Positions 1-8,438 of a stretch of DNA of 37,414 bases are shown piece after piece (the first letter of the stretch is position 1; every line of letters starts with the position of its first letter). The stretch covers positions 1-37,414 of the forward strand of contig CAJWVY010000012.1 in NCBI GenBank assembly GCA_913048135.1. The letters are read 5' to 3'. The notes beneath the pieces are model-generated. The model was not told the DNA's origin, searched no databases, and was given only the letters and a program-made list of their open reading frames with translations. The stretch is from an uncultured Verrucomicrobiales bacterium (GTDB lineage: Bacteria; Verrucomicrobiota; Verrucomicrobiia; Limisphaerales; UBA1100). The position numbers and the translations under genes were made by a program.

Positions 1-141
1 GCCGACGCGGAAGCCGCGCGCGGGACGCTCACCGTCGTGTGCGTGCGCCGCAATGAAGCCGGCGAAATGAAGGCCGCCAGTATTCCGCCGGAGATCGCCG
101 ACCTGATTGAGGTGGCGCCTGCGGATAAGTTGACCGATTAA
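1..141 (+). CDS. Probable hotdog-fold acyl-CoA thioesterase, C-terminal end only
   Basis: The first 46 codons of frame 1 are open and end in TAA at 139-141; the 5' part lies outside the window. The segment ARGTLTVVCVRR followed by IPPEIADLIE resembles the last beta-strand and tail of 4-hydroxybenzoyl-CoA thioesterase-like proteins, where a VCVD-like strand is followed by an 'IPEEI' helix. The catalytic part is not visible, so the assignment rests on the tail alone. It lies just upstream of a membrane protein and an acyl-CoA ligase on the same strand, which fits a role in acyl-CoA metabolism. It could be some other small protein with a similar C-terminus. Confidence 0.45.
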   Translation, partial: ADAEAARGTLTVVCVRRNEAGEMKAASIPPEIADLIEVAPADKLTD

Positions 142-183
142 CGTTTGAAGCACTGCAACCCGAACCCTAGAGTCGAAAAAATT

Positions 184-762
184 ATGGCAGCAACCACCAC
201 CGCATCCGGCATTCCATGGTTTGCCTGGGCACTACTCACCGTCATCTGTTGGGGCACCTACGGCGTGTGCATGCACACCGGCTCCATGAACATGGAAAGT
301 AAAGCGCACGGCCGCATGATGGCCTTTCTGTACGTGGGCCTCGCGTATTTTCTCACGGCCGTCATCGCGCCGCTCATTATCCTCAAGCTCAAGGGCGGGC
401 CGGTGGATTTCTGGAACTATCCGGATGCTGGTTGGAAATGGAGCTTGGGCGCAGGTATTCTGGGCGCCATTGGAGCACTCGGGGTGCTCTTGGCCTTTGG
501 AGCTTCTCCGAATCCGCCGGTGTATGTGCCGATCGTCATGTCCATCATCTTTGCTGGTGCCCCGATGGTGAACGCCATCGTCAACACCACCAAACAAGAC
601 TTGTGGAGTTACGTGCAGCCGCAGTTCATCATAGGGATTATGCTCGCGGCCGCAGGCGGGGTATTAGTCACCTATTATGCGCCCAAACCGCCTCCAAAAG
701 TCGAGGCAGCGGCGCCGGCCGTCACGCAGGACGCCACTCCTTCCGGCGATTCCAAGGATTAA
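184..762 (+). CDS. Five-helix membrane protein, half-size DMT/GRP transporter-like
   Basis: This 192-residue protein has about five hydrophobic segments, near residues 10-30, 46-68, 84-106, 113-132 and 144-166, then a Pro/Ala-rich cytosolic tail. The first segment carries WGTYG, a pattern found in EamA/GRP-type drug-metabolite and sugar transporters. Those families usually have ten helices, so this would be a half-size version that might dimerise. ATG 184 is preferred over an in-frame TTG at 145 because it removes a polar, non-conserved-looking leader; no clear ribosome binding site decides it. The stop is five bases before the next gene, so the two are probably co-transcribed. Substrate unknown. 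Confidence 0.7.
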   Translation: MAATTTASGIPWFAWALLTVICWGTYGVCMHTGSMNMESKAHGRMMAFLYVGLAYFLTAVIAPLIILKLKGGPVDFWNYPDAGWKWSLGAGILGAIGALGVLLAFGASPNPPVYVPIVMSIIFAGAPMVNAIVNTTKQDLWSYVQPQFIIGIMLAAAGGVLVTYYAPKPPPKVEAAAPAVTQDATPSGDSKD

Positions 763-767
763 CCGTC

Positions 768-2036
768 ATGGCCGAGGCGCCGTCAACCGGCCGAGAAGCC
801 ATCCGCTCCGCTCAACTCGGGCGATTGCGCGAACTGCTCCAATCGGTGCGGCCGGCCAACGCCTTTTACGAGGCCAAACTCTCCGCGGCCGGCGTGGATG
901 CATCCATCGGCAGCCTCGAGGAATTCGCCGCGCGTTGTCCAATGACCACCAAGGACGAACTGGCCGCCGATCAAGCTGCGCAGCCGCCTTACGGCACCAA
1001 TCTGTCCTTCCCGCTCGCGCAGTATAATCGCATCCATCAAACCAGCGGCACCACCGGCAAACCCCTCCGCTGGTTGGACACGCCTGAGAGTTGGCAAAGC
1101 ATGCTTGAAAGCTGGCAGACCGTCTATCGCGCCGCCGGAATCACGCGCGAGGACCGCGTGCTCTTTGCATTTTCCTTCGGGCCATTCATCGGGTTCTGGA
1201 TGGCCTACGAGGCCGCTACGCAAATGGGTTGCCTTTGTTTCCCCGGCGGCGGCCTCACCAGCACCACCCGTCTGCGCATTCTTCTGGAAAATGAGGTCAC
1301 CGTTCTGTGCTGCACTCCCACATACGCGCTGCGATTGGCCGAGGTGGCTACTCAGGAAGGCGTGGATCTTTCCAAGGCCAAGTTGAAGACCATCGTGGTC
1401 GCCGGCGAACTCGGCGGTAGCATTCCCGCCACACGCGAACGCATTGAGAACGCTTGGCCCAACGCGCGGGTATTTGATCATCACGGTATGACCGAGGTCG
1501 GCCCGGTGACCCACGAATGGACGGCTGAACCCAACAATCTGCAAATCATTGAGGACGCCTACTTCGCCGAGGTCGTCCATCCGGGCACCAACGACCCCGT
1601 GGCCGAGGGAGAAGAAGGCGAACTGATCTTGACCACGCTCACCCGCACGGCCATGCCGTTGCTGCGTTATCGCACTGGTGATCTGGTGCGGCCGGAGATG
1701 CAGGGCGATGCCTTCGTCCTGCGCGGCGGTATTCTCGGACGCGCGGATGACATGATCATCGTTCGTGGCGTGAACATTTATCCCAGCGCCTTTGAGCATA
1801 TCCTACGACGGTTTGCCGATGTTGCCGAATATCAGGTGGTGGTCACTGAACAAACCGGCATGGCCGAACTTCGCCTTCGATTGGAGCCCGCGCCCGATGC
1901 CGATGCCGCCGCGTTGCAGGCGGAGGTCGCCGGCACCATTCGTCATCAACTGAATCTCCGCGTCCCCGTCGAGCTTGTCGAGCCCGGCAGCCTTCCCCGA
2001 TTTGAATTGAAAGCCAAACGCTGGATTAGAGAATAG
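768..2036 (+). CDS. PaaK-like acyl-CoA ligase (phenylacetate-CoA ligase family)
   Basis: A 422-residue member of the ANL adenylating superfamily, the usual length for phenylacetate-CoA ligases. Visible motifs are the phosphate-binding loop TSGTTGKP at residues 92-99, HHGMTEVGP near 243, the ATP-ribose motif RYRTGDLV near 304, and GRADDMIIVRGVNIYPS at the entry to the small C-terminal domain. The family makes an acyl-AMP from a carboxylic acid and transfers the acyl group to CoA. The frame stays open upstream to 432, but that part overlaps the previous gene; ATG 768 gives a normal family N-terminus five bases after the previous stop. No other phenylacetate pathway gene is visible, so the substrate is open and paaK is not assigned. 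Confidence 0.85.
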   Translation: MAEAPSTGREAIRSAQLGRLRELLQSVRPANAFYEAKLSAAGVDASIGSLEEFAARCPMTTKDELAADQAAQPPYGTNLSFPLAQYNRIHQTSGTTGKPLRWLDTPESWQSMLESWQTVYRAAGITREDRVLFAFSFGPFIGFWMAYEAATQMGCLCFPGGGLTSTTRLRILLENEVTVLCCTPTYALRLAEVATQEGVDLSKAKLKTIVVAGELGGSIPATRERIENAWPNARVFDHHGMTEVGPVTHEWTAEPNNLQIIEDAYFAEVVHPGTNDPVAEGEEGELILTTLTRTAMPLLRYRTGDLVRPEMQGDAFVLRGGILGRADDMIIVRGVNIYPSAFEHILRRFADVAEYQVVVTEQTGMAELRLRLEPAPDADAAALQAEVAGTIRHQLNLRVPVELVEPGSLPRFELKAKRWIRE

Positions 2037-2040
2037 CTCC

Positions 2041-2727
2041 ATGACCGATTCCTCCCCGTTGCTAAAGCTGGAAAATGTTTCCCGCGAATTTCCCTCCGCC
2101 GAAGGCGATCAACCGTTGCGTGTGTTGCGCGGGTTGTCACTGGAGGTGGCCCGTGGCGAATCGGTCGCGGTGGTCGGCCCCTCCGGTTGCGGCAAGAGCA
2201 CGCTGTTAAACCTGATCGGCTCGCTCGATCAACCCACCGGCGGCACACTCACCTTTGACGGCCGCGAACTTGGCGGTTTGGACGACGTCGAGCTTGCCGC
2301 CCTGCGCAATCGCGAGATGGGTTTCATCTTTCAAAGCCATCATCTCCTGCCGCAGTGCACCGTGATGGAAAACGTGCTCGTGCCCACGCTCGCGCATCGT
2401 TCCGCCACCGCCGACGATGAAGACCGGGCTCGACGCCTGCTTGAGCGTGTTGGCCTTGGCGAACGCCTCGCCCACCGGCCCGGCCAACTTTCCGGCGGAG
2501 AACGCCAACGCGCCGCGGTCGTCCGCGCCCTGATCAACGAACCGCAGCTCCTGCTCGCCGATGAACCCACCGGAGCCCTCGACGAGGCCACTGCGGACAA
2601 GCTAGGCCAACTGCTCGTGGAACTGAACGCCGAGGAAAACCTCACCCTCATCACCGTCACCCATTCCCCCGACCTCGCCGCCCGCATGGCCCGCACCGTG
2701 AAGCTTGCCGAGGGACAAATCGCCTGA
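2041..2727 (+). CDS. ABC transporter ATP-binding protein, LolD/YbbA/MacB type
   Basis: A 228-residue ATPase with every nucleotide-binding motif intact: Walker A GPSGCGKST (46-54), Q-loop Q98, signature LSGGERQR (150-157), Walker B LLLADEPTGALDE (170-182) and switch histidine H208. The sequence between Q-loop and signature (FQSHHLLP) is typical of the LolD/MacB/FtsE group, which drives mechanotransmission by FtsX-like permeases rather than ordinary import. It starts four bases after the acyl-CoA ligase stop, and its own stop is one base before the permease start, so coupled translation is likely. It should form a homodimer on the next gene's product at the inner membrane. Confidence 0.92.
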   Translation: MTDSSPLLKLENVSREFPSAEGDQPLRVLRGLSLEVARGESVAVVGPSGCGKSTLLNLIGSLDQPTGGTLTFDGRELGGLDDVELAALRNREMGFIFQSHHLLPQCTVMENVLVPTLAHRSATADDEDRARRLLERVGLGERLAHRPGQLSGGERQRAAVVRALINEPQLLLADEPTGALDEATADKLGQLLVELNAEENLTLITVTHSPDLAARMARTVKLAEGQIA

Positions 2728-2728
2728 C

Positions 2729-5700
2729 ATGACGCGCCTTCGGCTCATCCTGGCCAGCTTGCAGCATCATGCCCGCGCCCACGTGGGCACACTGCTCGGG
2801 GCTGTAGTGGCGGCGGCCGTGTTGACCGGTTCCCTGGTAGTGGGCGATTCGGTGAAACGCACCTTGCAAAATCAAGCCGAACAACGGCTGGGCTATGTCC
2901 AGGCGGCGGTGGAATTGCACGACCGCTTTTTTCGCGATGACTTGGCCGTACGCATGGACTTGGGCGATCAATCCGCCGTGGCCCCCATTCTCCGGCTGAA
3001 CGCCGCCGGGTATCGAGAGAACGAGGACGGTCAAGTGGCCGCCCGAGCAAACAACATCCAGCTGATTGGGATTGATGATTCATTTTGGCGGTTCGCCTAC
3101 CTCAAAGCCAACCGGCCTCCTGCGCTGGAAGAAGGTGAAGCGCTGATCAATCCGCGTCTGGCCAAGCAACTCGGGCTGCAGGCCGGCGATGAATTTCGCC
3201 TGCGCATCGCCAAGCCCAGTGTGCTGCCGCGGGATGCACCGCTCTCGGTGGCGGAAGATCTCACCGTGCGACTCCGGCTCACGGTGGTCAAAGAGATCAG
3301 CCCCAATTCCGAGCTGGCCAATTTCAGCCTGCGCCCCGGTGCTACCGCGCCGTTCAACGTGTTTGTGCCGCTCTCCTGGCTGCAGGAAGAGGCGGAACTG
3401 CCTGAGCGCGCCAACGGCCTGCTGGCATGGGCTGCTCAATCCACTCCCGGAGAGTTGACGGCTCAGGCCAATGACCAACTCCAGAATGTCTGGCGGTTGG
3501 CCGATGCTGAATTGGAGTTGTTGGAAAACGAGGAGGACGACGCTATCGATCTGCGGACCGACCGCATTTTTCTCGATGCCCAAACACTCAAGGCTGCGAA
3601 CGCACCCCTCACGGCACTAACCTACATTGCCAATAATCTTCATCACGGCACCAATGCCACGCCGTACTCGATGATCACTGGGGTCAGCTCCAATTTCCTC
3701 GGGCGCATCACGCCCACCGGCGACAACATGGTCATCACCGAATGGTTGGCCAACGATCTGCAGGTGAAGTCCGGCGATCAGATCACGGTAGATTATTATG
3801 TACTCGGACTGAACCGCCAGCTGGAGGAGCGTCCGCATACCTTCACTGTCAGTGGCATACTGGATACCGAGCAACCCGGCTGGCGCGAATTAATGCCCAA
3901 CTTTCCCGGTATCGTGGATCGCGATAATTTACGCGATTGGAATCCCGGGATTGATTTCGATTCCGGTCGAGTGCGAGATCAGGATGAGGATTACTGGAAA
4001 CAACACCGCGGCACGCCCAAGGCCTTTATTGCTCTGGAAACCGGCCAGAAGCTGTGGGCCAATCGCTACGGCGAAGCGACCACCATGCGGTTTCGGTTTA
4101 ATGCGACCGACCGCACTGAGATCGAGGCGGCGTTGCGCGAGAAATTCGATCCGGCACAAATCGGGTTGCGCTTCCGCGATGTCCGCACCGAAGCGGTCGC
4201 CGGCGATTCCGCCAATGATTTTGGCGGCCTGTTCATTGGCCTGAGCTTTTTTCTCGTGCTCGCTGCGCTCATTCTCATGGGGCTCCTCTTTGTCTTCGGC
4301 GTGGAACAGCGCGCCCCGCAAATTGGCACCTTACTCGCCATTGGGTTCACCGGGAAAACTGTGCGCAATCTCCTTCTAGCCGAGGGCTTTGTGCTTGCCT
4401 TGCTCGGGGCCGGTCTGGGCGCATGGGCCGGCTTGGGGTACACACGCGTGCTTGTGGATCTGCTGAATTCCGATTGGGCCGGGGCGATTGGCAACGGCAA
4501 TATTATCTATCATGCCCAACCGCAAACGGTTGTCTACGGCGTGATCGGCGGTCTGGCCGTGGCATTGTTCACCATTTGGTTGACCGTTCGCAAACTGGCT
4601 CAGGCTCAAGCCATCACACTCATTCAGGGTGCCCCGGCGGCTACCGACACCACCCATGCCGGTCGCAAGGCACTGCTCACGGCCGCGGTGTGCGCCGTAG
4701 GCGCGATTGGGCTGGGGTTGGCCATGAAGGATGCACAGGGCCAGATGAAGGCCGGTGGATTTTTCGGCGCGGGCATGTTGATGCTCGTGAGCTGTCTGTG
4801 CGTGTGCCATGCGTGGCTGGGCAAAATGGCGACAGGCGGCGGCGCATCCTTTGCCACATTAGGCGCGATGGGTTTGCGCGGCAGCGCGCGCCGACGTGGA
4901 CGCAGTCTGGCCTGCATCGGCTTGCTGGCGTGCGGCGTGTTTCTTCTGGTGGCCGTGGGTGCGTTTCGGTTGGATCCGAATGACGGCGCACAGGAACGCT
5001 GGAGTGGCACGGGGGGCTTTGCGTTTTTCGGTCAAAGTGATGTGCCGGTGTTGTATGATTTAAACACCGAAAAGGGCCGCGAGGAAATGGCCGTGAACGG
5101 TGACGTGAGCCTCGTGCAAATGCGCGTGCGCGAAGGAGACGATGCCAGTTGCCTGAATCTTAATCAGACCCGCGAGCCACGGTTGCTTGGGGTTGACCCC
5201 CAACAGCTGATCGACAAAGAAGCTTTTACGTTTGCCAAGGGTGACGGCTGGGAGTTGTTGAACGGAACCGACGGCGGCGCTGTGCCGGCCGTGGTGGATA
5301 TGAACACCGGCATGTGGGCGCTGCACGTAAAGGTGGGCGACGAGATGGAGTACCCAAACGAAGCCGGCGGCACGTTTCCCATCCGCATTGTCGGTTTTCT
5401 CGCCAACTCCATGCTCCAAGGGGACCTGATTATCTCGGAACAAAACTTTGTGAAACAATTCCCCTCCGCCAGCGGCTACCGGGCGTTTCTGATTGATGCG
5501 GAGGATCCTCAGGCTACGGAAGAAGAGTTGAGTTTTGCGCTGGAAGATTACGGACTGGAACTGACCCCGGCCACGCGGCGGCTGGCGGAATTCAGTCAGG
5601 TGCAAAACACGTACCTCGATATTTTCCAAGCCCTGGGCGGATTGGCATTGCTGCTGGGCAGTGTTGGCCTCGGCGTGGTGGTGCTGCGTAATGTGCTGGA

Positions 5701-5989
5701 GCGCCGTGGGGAATTGGCACTGCTGCAGGCGGTGGGTTTTCGGAAAGGATCGCTGCACTGGCTCGTGCTAGCCGAACATGGCGGCCTGCTGGCGCTGGGA
5801 TTGATCGGCGGCGTGGCGAGTGCCCTGCTGGCCGTGGCGCCGTCCCTGACCGGCCCCGGACAAGGTCTACCGCTGGGTCTGCTGAAATGGATCATTTGCG
5901 GCATCCTAGTGAGCGGTCTCTTTTGGACATGGCTAGCGTCCGTGGTGGCCTTGCGCGGCCGCTTATTAACGGCGCTGCGAAGTGAGTAG
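2729..5989 (+). CDS. Large FtsX-family ABC permease (about ten helices, YbbP-like layout)
   Basis: A 1086-residue membrane protein. There is one N-terminal helix (18-40) followed by GDSVKRTL, a long periplasmic region, three helices (about 494-624, typical FtsX block containing GVEQRAPQIGTLLAIGF), two more (644-694), one at 724-745, a second extracytoplasmic region, and a final three-helix FtsX block (960-1077, with RRGELALLQAVGF). This 1+3+3+3 layout matches the duplicated YbbP type rather than the four-helix MacB/LolC type. It is longer than E. coli YbbP (about 800 residues) because of bigger periplasmic parts. ATG 2729 is preferred over a TTG at 2705, which would overlap the ATPase gene. 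Role: probable extraction or export of a hydrophobic molecule; substrate unknown. Confidence 0.88.
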   Translation: MTRLRLILASLQHHARAHVGTLLGAVVAAAVLTGSLVVGDSVKRTLQNQAEQRLGYVQAAVELHDRFFRDDLAVRMDLGDQSAVAPILRLNAAGYRENEDGQVAARANNIQLIGIDDSFWRFAYLKANRPPALEEGEALINPRLAKQLGLQAGDEFRLRIAKPSVLPRDAPLSVAEDLTVRLRLTVVKEISPNSELANFSLRPGATAPFNVFVPLSWLQEEAELPERANGLLAWAAQSTPGELTAQANDQLQNVWRLADAELELLENEEDDAIDLRTDRIFLDAQTLKAANAPLTALTYIANNLHHGTNATPYSMITGVSSNFLGRITPTGDNMVITEWLANDLQVKSGDQITVDYYVLGLNRQLEERPHTFTVSGILDTEQPGWRELMPNFPGIVDRDNLRDWNPGIDFDSGRVRDQDEDYWKQHRGTPKAFIALETGQKLWANRYGEATTMRFRFNATDRTEIEAALREKFDPAQIGLRFRDVRTEAVAGDSANDFGGLFIGLSFFLVLAALILMGLLFVFGVEQRAPQIGTLLAIGFTGKTVRNLLLAEGFVLALLGAGLGAWAGLGYTRVLVDLLNSDWAGAIGNGNIIYHAQPQTVVYGVIGGLAVALFTIWLTVRKLAQAQAITLIQGAPAATDTTHAGRKALLTAAVCAVGAIGLGLAMKDAQGQMKAGGFFGAGMLMLVSCLCVCHAWLGKMATGGGASFATLGAMGLRGSARRRGRSLACIGLLACGVFLLVAVGAFRLDPNDGAQERWSGTGGFAFFGQSDVPVLYDLNTEKGREEMAVNGDVSLVQMRVREGDDASCLNLNQTREPRLLGVDPQQLIDKEAFTFAKGDGWELLNGTDGGAVPAVVDMNTGMWALHVKVGDEMEYPNEAGGTFPIRIVGFLANSMLQGDLIISEQNFVKQFPSASGYRAFLIDAEDPQATEEELSFALEDYGLELTPATRRLAEFSQVQNTYLDIFQALGGLALLLGSVGLGVVVLRNVLERRGELALLQAVGFRKGSLHWLVLAEHGGLLALGLIGGVASALLAVAPSLTGPGQGLPLGLLKWIICGILVSGLFWTWLASVVALRGRLLTALRSE

Positions 5990-6191
5990 CTTTTTGTTTT
6001 GTCGGTTCACTTCGAGGCAGGTTTAATCCACGAAAGTAATTCATTTAATGAAAAGACGTACCTTCCCTTTCATTCTGACCCCCAACCTGCCGTTGGGTGT
6101 TACGGCTCGGGCGAAGAACAACGGCACTTTAGCACGGAACCTGACTGACTTGGTGGTCGCCGCTTTCGAACACGTGAAAAAAACAACTGAC

Positions 6192-6845
6192 GTGACTCGC
6201 AATGTCGTTTTCATTTTGCCGCTGTTGCTGGCCGGAGCCGCCTGTGTAACGCCACCCACGCCGGCCGTGGATGCGTCAACGCTGTTTCAGGAATCATTTG
6301 ATCAACGGCAAACCTTGCCGACGGCCTTTACCCCTGTGAATGGCAGGGCCACCGTGGTGGCCGCTGAAGGCGGGCGACATCTCGAGCTTCCCGCCACGCC
6401 CAAATCGGAGCATGGCGTACTGTTTGGCCCGGCCATGGCGGAGGGCTTCCGGGTCGGTGCCCGTTTCCGTGGTGCTGCCGGAGAACAGGACGAGACCACC
6501 TTCGCTGTCGGACTCAGTGGCCTGGACGGGTATCGGTTGCGGGTGAATCCGGAACGGCAAAAACTGGAGCTGAGCCGAGACACCGCAGTAGTGCAATCAG
6601 TGCCGTTTCAATCCGCACTCGGCCAATGGACCCATCTGCGATTGCAGGTGCGCGCCCTGCCGGGTTTACAATGGGCCGTGCAGGGAAAGGCTTGGGACGA
6701 ATCCCAACAGGAACCAGCGGCATGGATGCTGGAATGGACGGATACCGCCAAGCCAGAGCTAGGCCAAGCTGCCGTTTGGGGCACACCCTTAGGTGGAGAG
6801 CCGGTCGCGGTGGATGATATTAGACTGTGGCTGATTGAGCCGTAG
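6192..6845 (+). CDS. Exported LamG/concanavalin-like protein, possible lipoprotein
   Basis: From GTG 6192 the product is 217 residues and begins with a short basic tip, a hydrophobic stretch (VVFILPLLLAGAA) and a cysteine, a weak lipobox that still fits the general lipoprotein pattern. The mature part starts LFQESFDQ and alternates beta-strands with motifs such as GLSGLDGYRLRVNP and WTHLRLQV, as in LamG or DUF1080-like jelly-roll domains that bind sugars. The frame remains open upstream to ATG 6048, which would add 48 residues with no obvious family features; the signal peptide favours the later start, but no ribosome binding site settles it. No catalytic residues recognised. Confidence 0.65.
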   Translation: MTRNVVFILPLLLAGAACVTPPTPAVDASTLFQESFDQRQTLPTAFTPVNGRATVVAAEGGRHLELPATPKSEHGVLFGPAMAEGFRVGARFRGAAGEQDETTFAVGLSGLDGYRLRVNPERQKLELSRDTAVVQSVPFQSALGQWTHLRLQVRALPGLQWAVQGKAWDESQQEPAAWMLEWTDTAKPELGQAAVWGTPLGGEPVAVDDIRLWLIEP

Positions 6846-6858
6846 ACTGCAGGGCCGA

Positions 6859-7929
6859 CTAAAGATCGATCGGACCGTCGAGGCGTTCGCCGTCCATTTC
6901 ATAGATACCAACGAGATAGCTGTTTTCCAATACCTCGCCGACTTTTAATGTACCGAAAATGGTGACCGGCACATCCATTAGCGGTTTCACTCCCTTGTTT
7001 TTAGGCATTCGCACACTCACCCATTCGTTTATCTTCGGTACGGCGCCGTAGCAACACAAGGATTGGTCGCGTAGAATCAGCAGTTCGGTGATCAAGCCAT
7101 CTTCCACCTTTAGCGGAAGCATAAACCCTTTAAGAGCGACCTTTTGTCCGTCAAATTTTTTGATGCTCTCAGGTATCTCATTGGATTCCAAAATCTTCTT
7201 AGCCTTGGGTTCGGTAATTGGATCATCCGGCACTTCGTAGGCAAAGGAAGATAGCCGATCGAAACCCAGCAGTGAGTAATCACCAATCTTGACGGGCACG
7301 GCAAGTTTGTTGGGTTCAGCCGGCGAGGTGGGGTTGGGCACTTCAGCGGTAAATGCATCGGCAATGCCTAGCTCGGTGATCTCAGCTTGGTAAACTGGGT
7401 TCTCTGGATCCACTTCTACGCCCTGCTTTTTGAAGAGTGCTTGTTGCCCCTTGGTCATTTCCACGGTCACTTTGTCACCCGTAGCAAGGTTCTCTCTGGG
7501 AAACTGTTGTTTGGTCGACACACCATCTAGGTCAGTAAGGGTGATTGTAGTACCTTCCACTGTGTACCGACCCGAGCGCCCAAGTTCATCATGCCAATTA
7601 CCTTCGGCCATAAAGTTGATGGCAACCGGCTTGCTGCCGGGCAGCTTGGCATCGAACACGATCTTGGTGTTCGCGAGGGCGGTGGCCAGCGGGCTATCGT
7701 CCACAGGCAGCTGAAACGGCTCCTTTTCAGATTGTACTTCCGTTTCAGTGTTAACCGAAACTTGCCCAGTATTGGAATAAATTTCCTCAATGAATGGCTT
7801 AGGCTCGGCGTTTTCGCGTATTATCGCTTCACCTCGCTTCACCTTCACATTCGTTTGAGTAGACACCGGTTGACCGCAACCGATTAAACCAACTAGTGCA
7901 AAAAGGCCAATTGTCCTAAAACATTTCAT
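6859..7929 (-). CDS. DUF3299 lipoprotein, last gene of an ABC cassette
   Basis: A 356-residue predicted lipoprotein with lipobox LIGC, cysteine at 18. The middle (about residues 75-200) is a beta-rich domain of unknown family. The C-terminal ~130 residues match DUF3299: VALKGFMLPLKVEDG, then LRDQSLCCYGAVPKINEWVSVRM and the VTIFGTLKVGE strand. The family is periplasmic, of unknown biochemical role, and often lies beside FtsX-type ABC genes. The tandem cysteines in SLCCYG sit where DUF3299 proteins keep a conserved Cys and may bind metal (inference). ATG 7929 is chosen because it starts a proper signal peptide; the frame is open 21 codons further. It lies 16 bases after the His-Asp lipoprotein gene. 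Confidence 0.82.
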   Translation of the reverse strand: MKCFRTIGLFALVGLIGCGQPVSTQTNVKVKRGEAIIRENAEPKPFIEEIYSNTGQVSVNTETEVQSEKEPFQLPVDDSPLATALANTKIVFDAKLPGSKPVAINFMAEGNWHDELGRSGRYTVEGTTITLTDLDGVSTKQQFPRENLATGDKVTVEMTKGQQALFKKQGVEVDPENPVYQAEITELGIADAFTAEVPNPTSPAEPNKLAVPVKIGDYSLLGFDRLSSFAYEVPDDPITEPKAKKILESNEIPESIKKFDGQKVALKGFMLPLKVEDGLITELLILRDQSLCCYGAVPKINEWVSVRMPKNKGVKPLMDVPVTIFGTLKVGEVLENSYLVGIYEMDGERLDGPIDL

Positions 7930-7945
7930 TTGCAACACTCTAGTT

Positions 7946-8437
7946 CTACTTGGAGAATTTGAAAGTAATATTTTGGAGCTTACGATCTTCAATCTGCAGT
8001 TCCTTCAAAGTCACATCGAACTCCGGTGTATCCTTTAACCAATCGATTTGGGCCGTGTAAAGAGAAGTGGCCTCAGTAGCAGGTGCCTCGCCATCCAATT
8101 GTGTAGGGCTGAATATAAAGGCTTTTTCCTCTTCACCAATCTTGGCTGTGGCCTCTACCTGTTCCATGAAAAACTTTAAAGGCCCTTCACTCGGATGGAA
8201 TCGCATAGCGTGCATTTGCAACCTGCCATTAAGCGGATCGACTAAGAATTCCAAATGACAAAATTCATTTTCTACATTCACCAACACTCCGCCATTAGGT
8301 GCATCATGGGAGTGGTCATGACCGCCGCCGTGGTCATGGTCATGGTCATGGTCATGGTCATGGTCATGGTCATGGTCATGGTCTTTTTGGCAGCCCAGAG
8401 ACAGTGTAATGAGTAGAGTTAAGAGGATTAATTTCAT
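7946..8437 (-). CDS. Metal-binding (His-Asp)n lipoprotein
   Basis: A 163-residue predicted lipoprotein (LSLGC, cysteine 16). Just after the anchor come nine consecutive Asp-His pairs, then GGGHDHSHD, and a compact beta domain beginning APNGGVLVNVENEFCHLEFL. The 'HGG-V-hlEl' arrangement is known from small periplasmic proteins and adaptor domains linked to metal homeostasis. Runs of histidine and aspartate normally bind Zn, Ni, Cu or Co; which metal cannot be read here. It sits one base after the permease gene and 16 before the DUF3299 gene, the position ZrgA-like zinc proteins occupy in gammaproteobacteria. I could not establish homology to ZrgA itself. The run is encoded by a near-perfect hexanucleotide repeat. 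Confidence 0.85.
   Translation of the reverse strand: MKLILLTLLITLSLGCQKDHDHDHDHDHDHDHDHDHGGGHDHSHDAPNGGVLVNVENEFCHLEFLVDPLNGRLQMHAMRFHPSEGPLKFFMEQVEATAKIGEEEKAFIFSPTQLDGEAPATEATSLYTAQIDWLKDTPEFDVTLKELQIEDRKLQNITFKFSK
8331..8383. repeat. TGGTCA hexanucleotide tandem repeat, about 8.8 units
   Basis: Fifty-three bases of uninterrupted TGGTCA on the + strand, read as GAC-CAT (Asp-His) on the - strand inside the lipoprotein gene. Every unit uses the same codons, pointing to recent expansion by replication slippage. A unit of six keeps frame, so copy-number changes would alter only the length of the His-Asp run. Confidence 0.97.
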
Positions 8438-8438
8438 G

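Noticed and set aside
432-767. Upstream extension of the acyl-CoA ligase reading frame
   Set aside because: It overlaps the membrane-protein gene in another frame, has no ligase-like sequence, and a normal family start exists at ATG 768.
783-1799. Open frame of 338 codons on the - strand
   Set aside because: Antisense to the acyl-CoA ligase, no recognisable motif.
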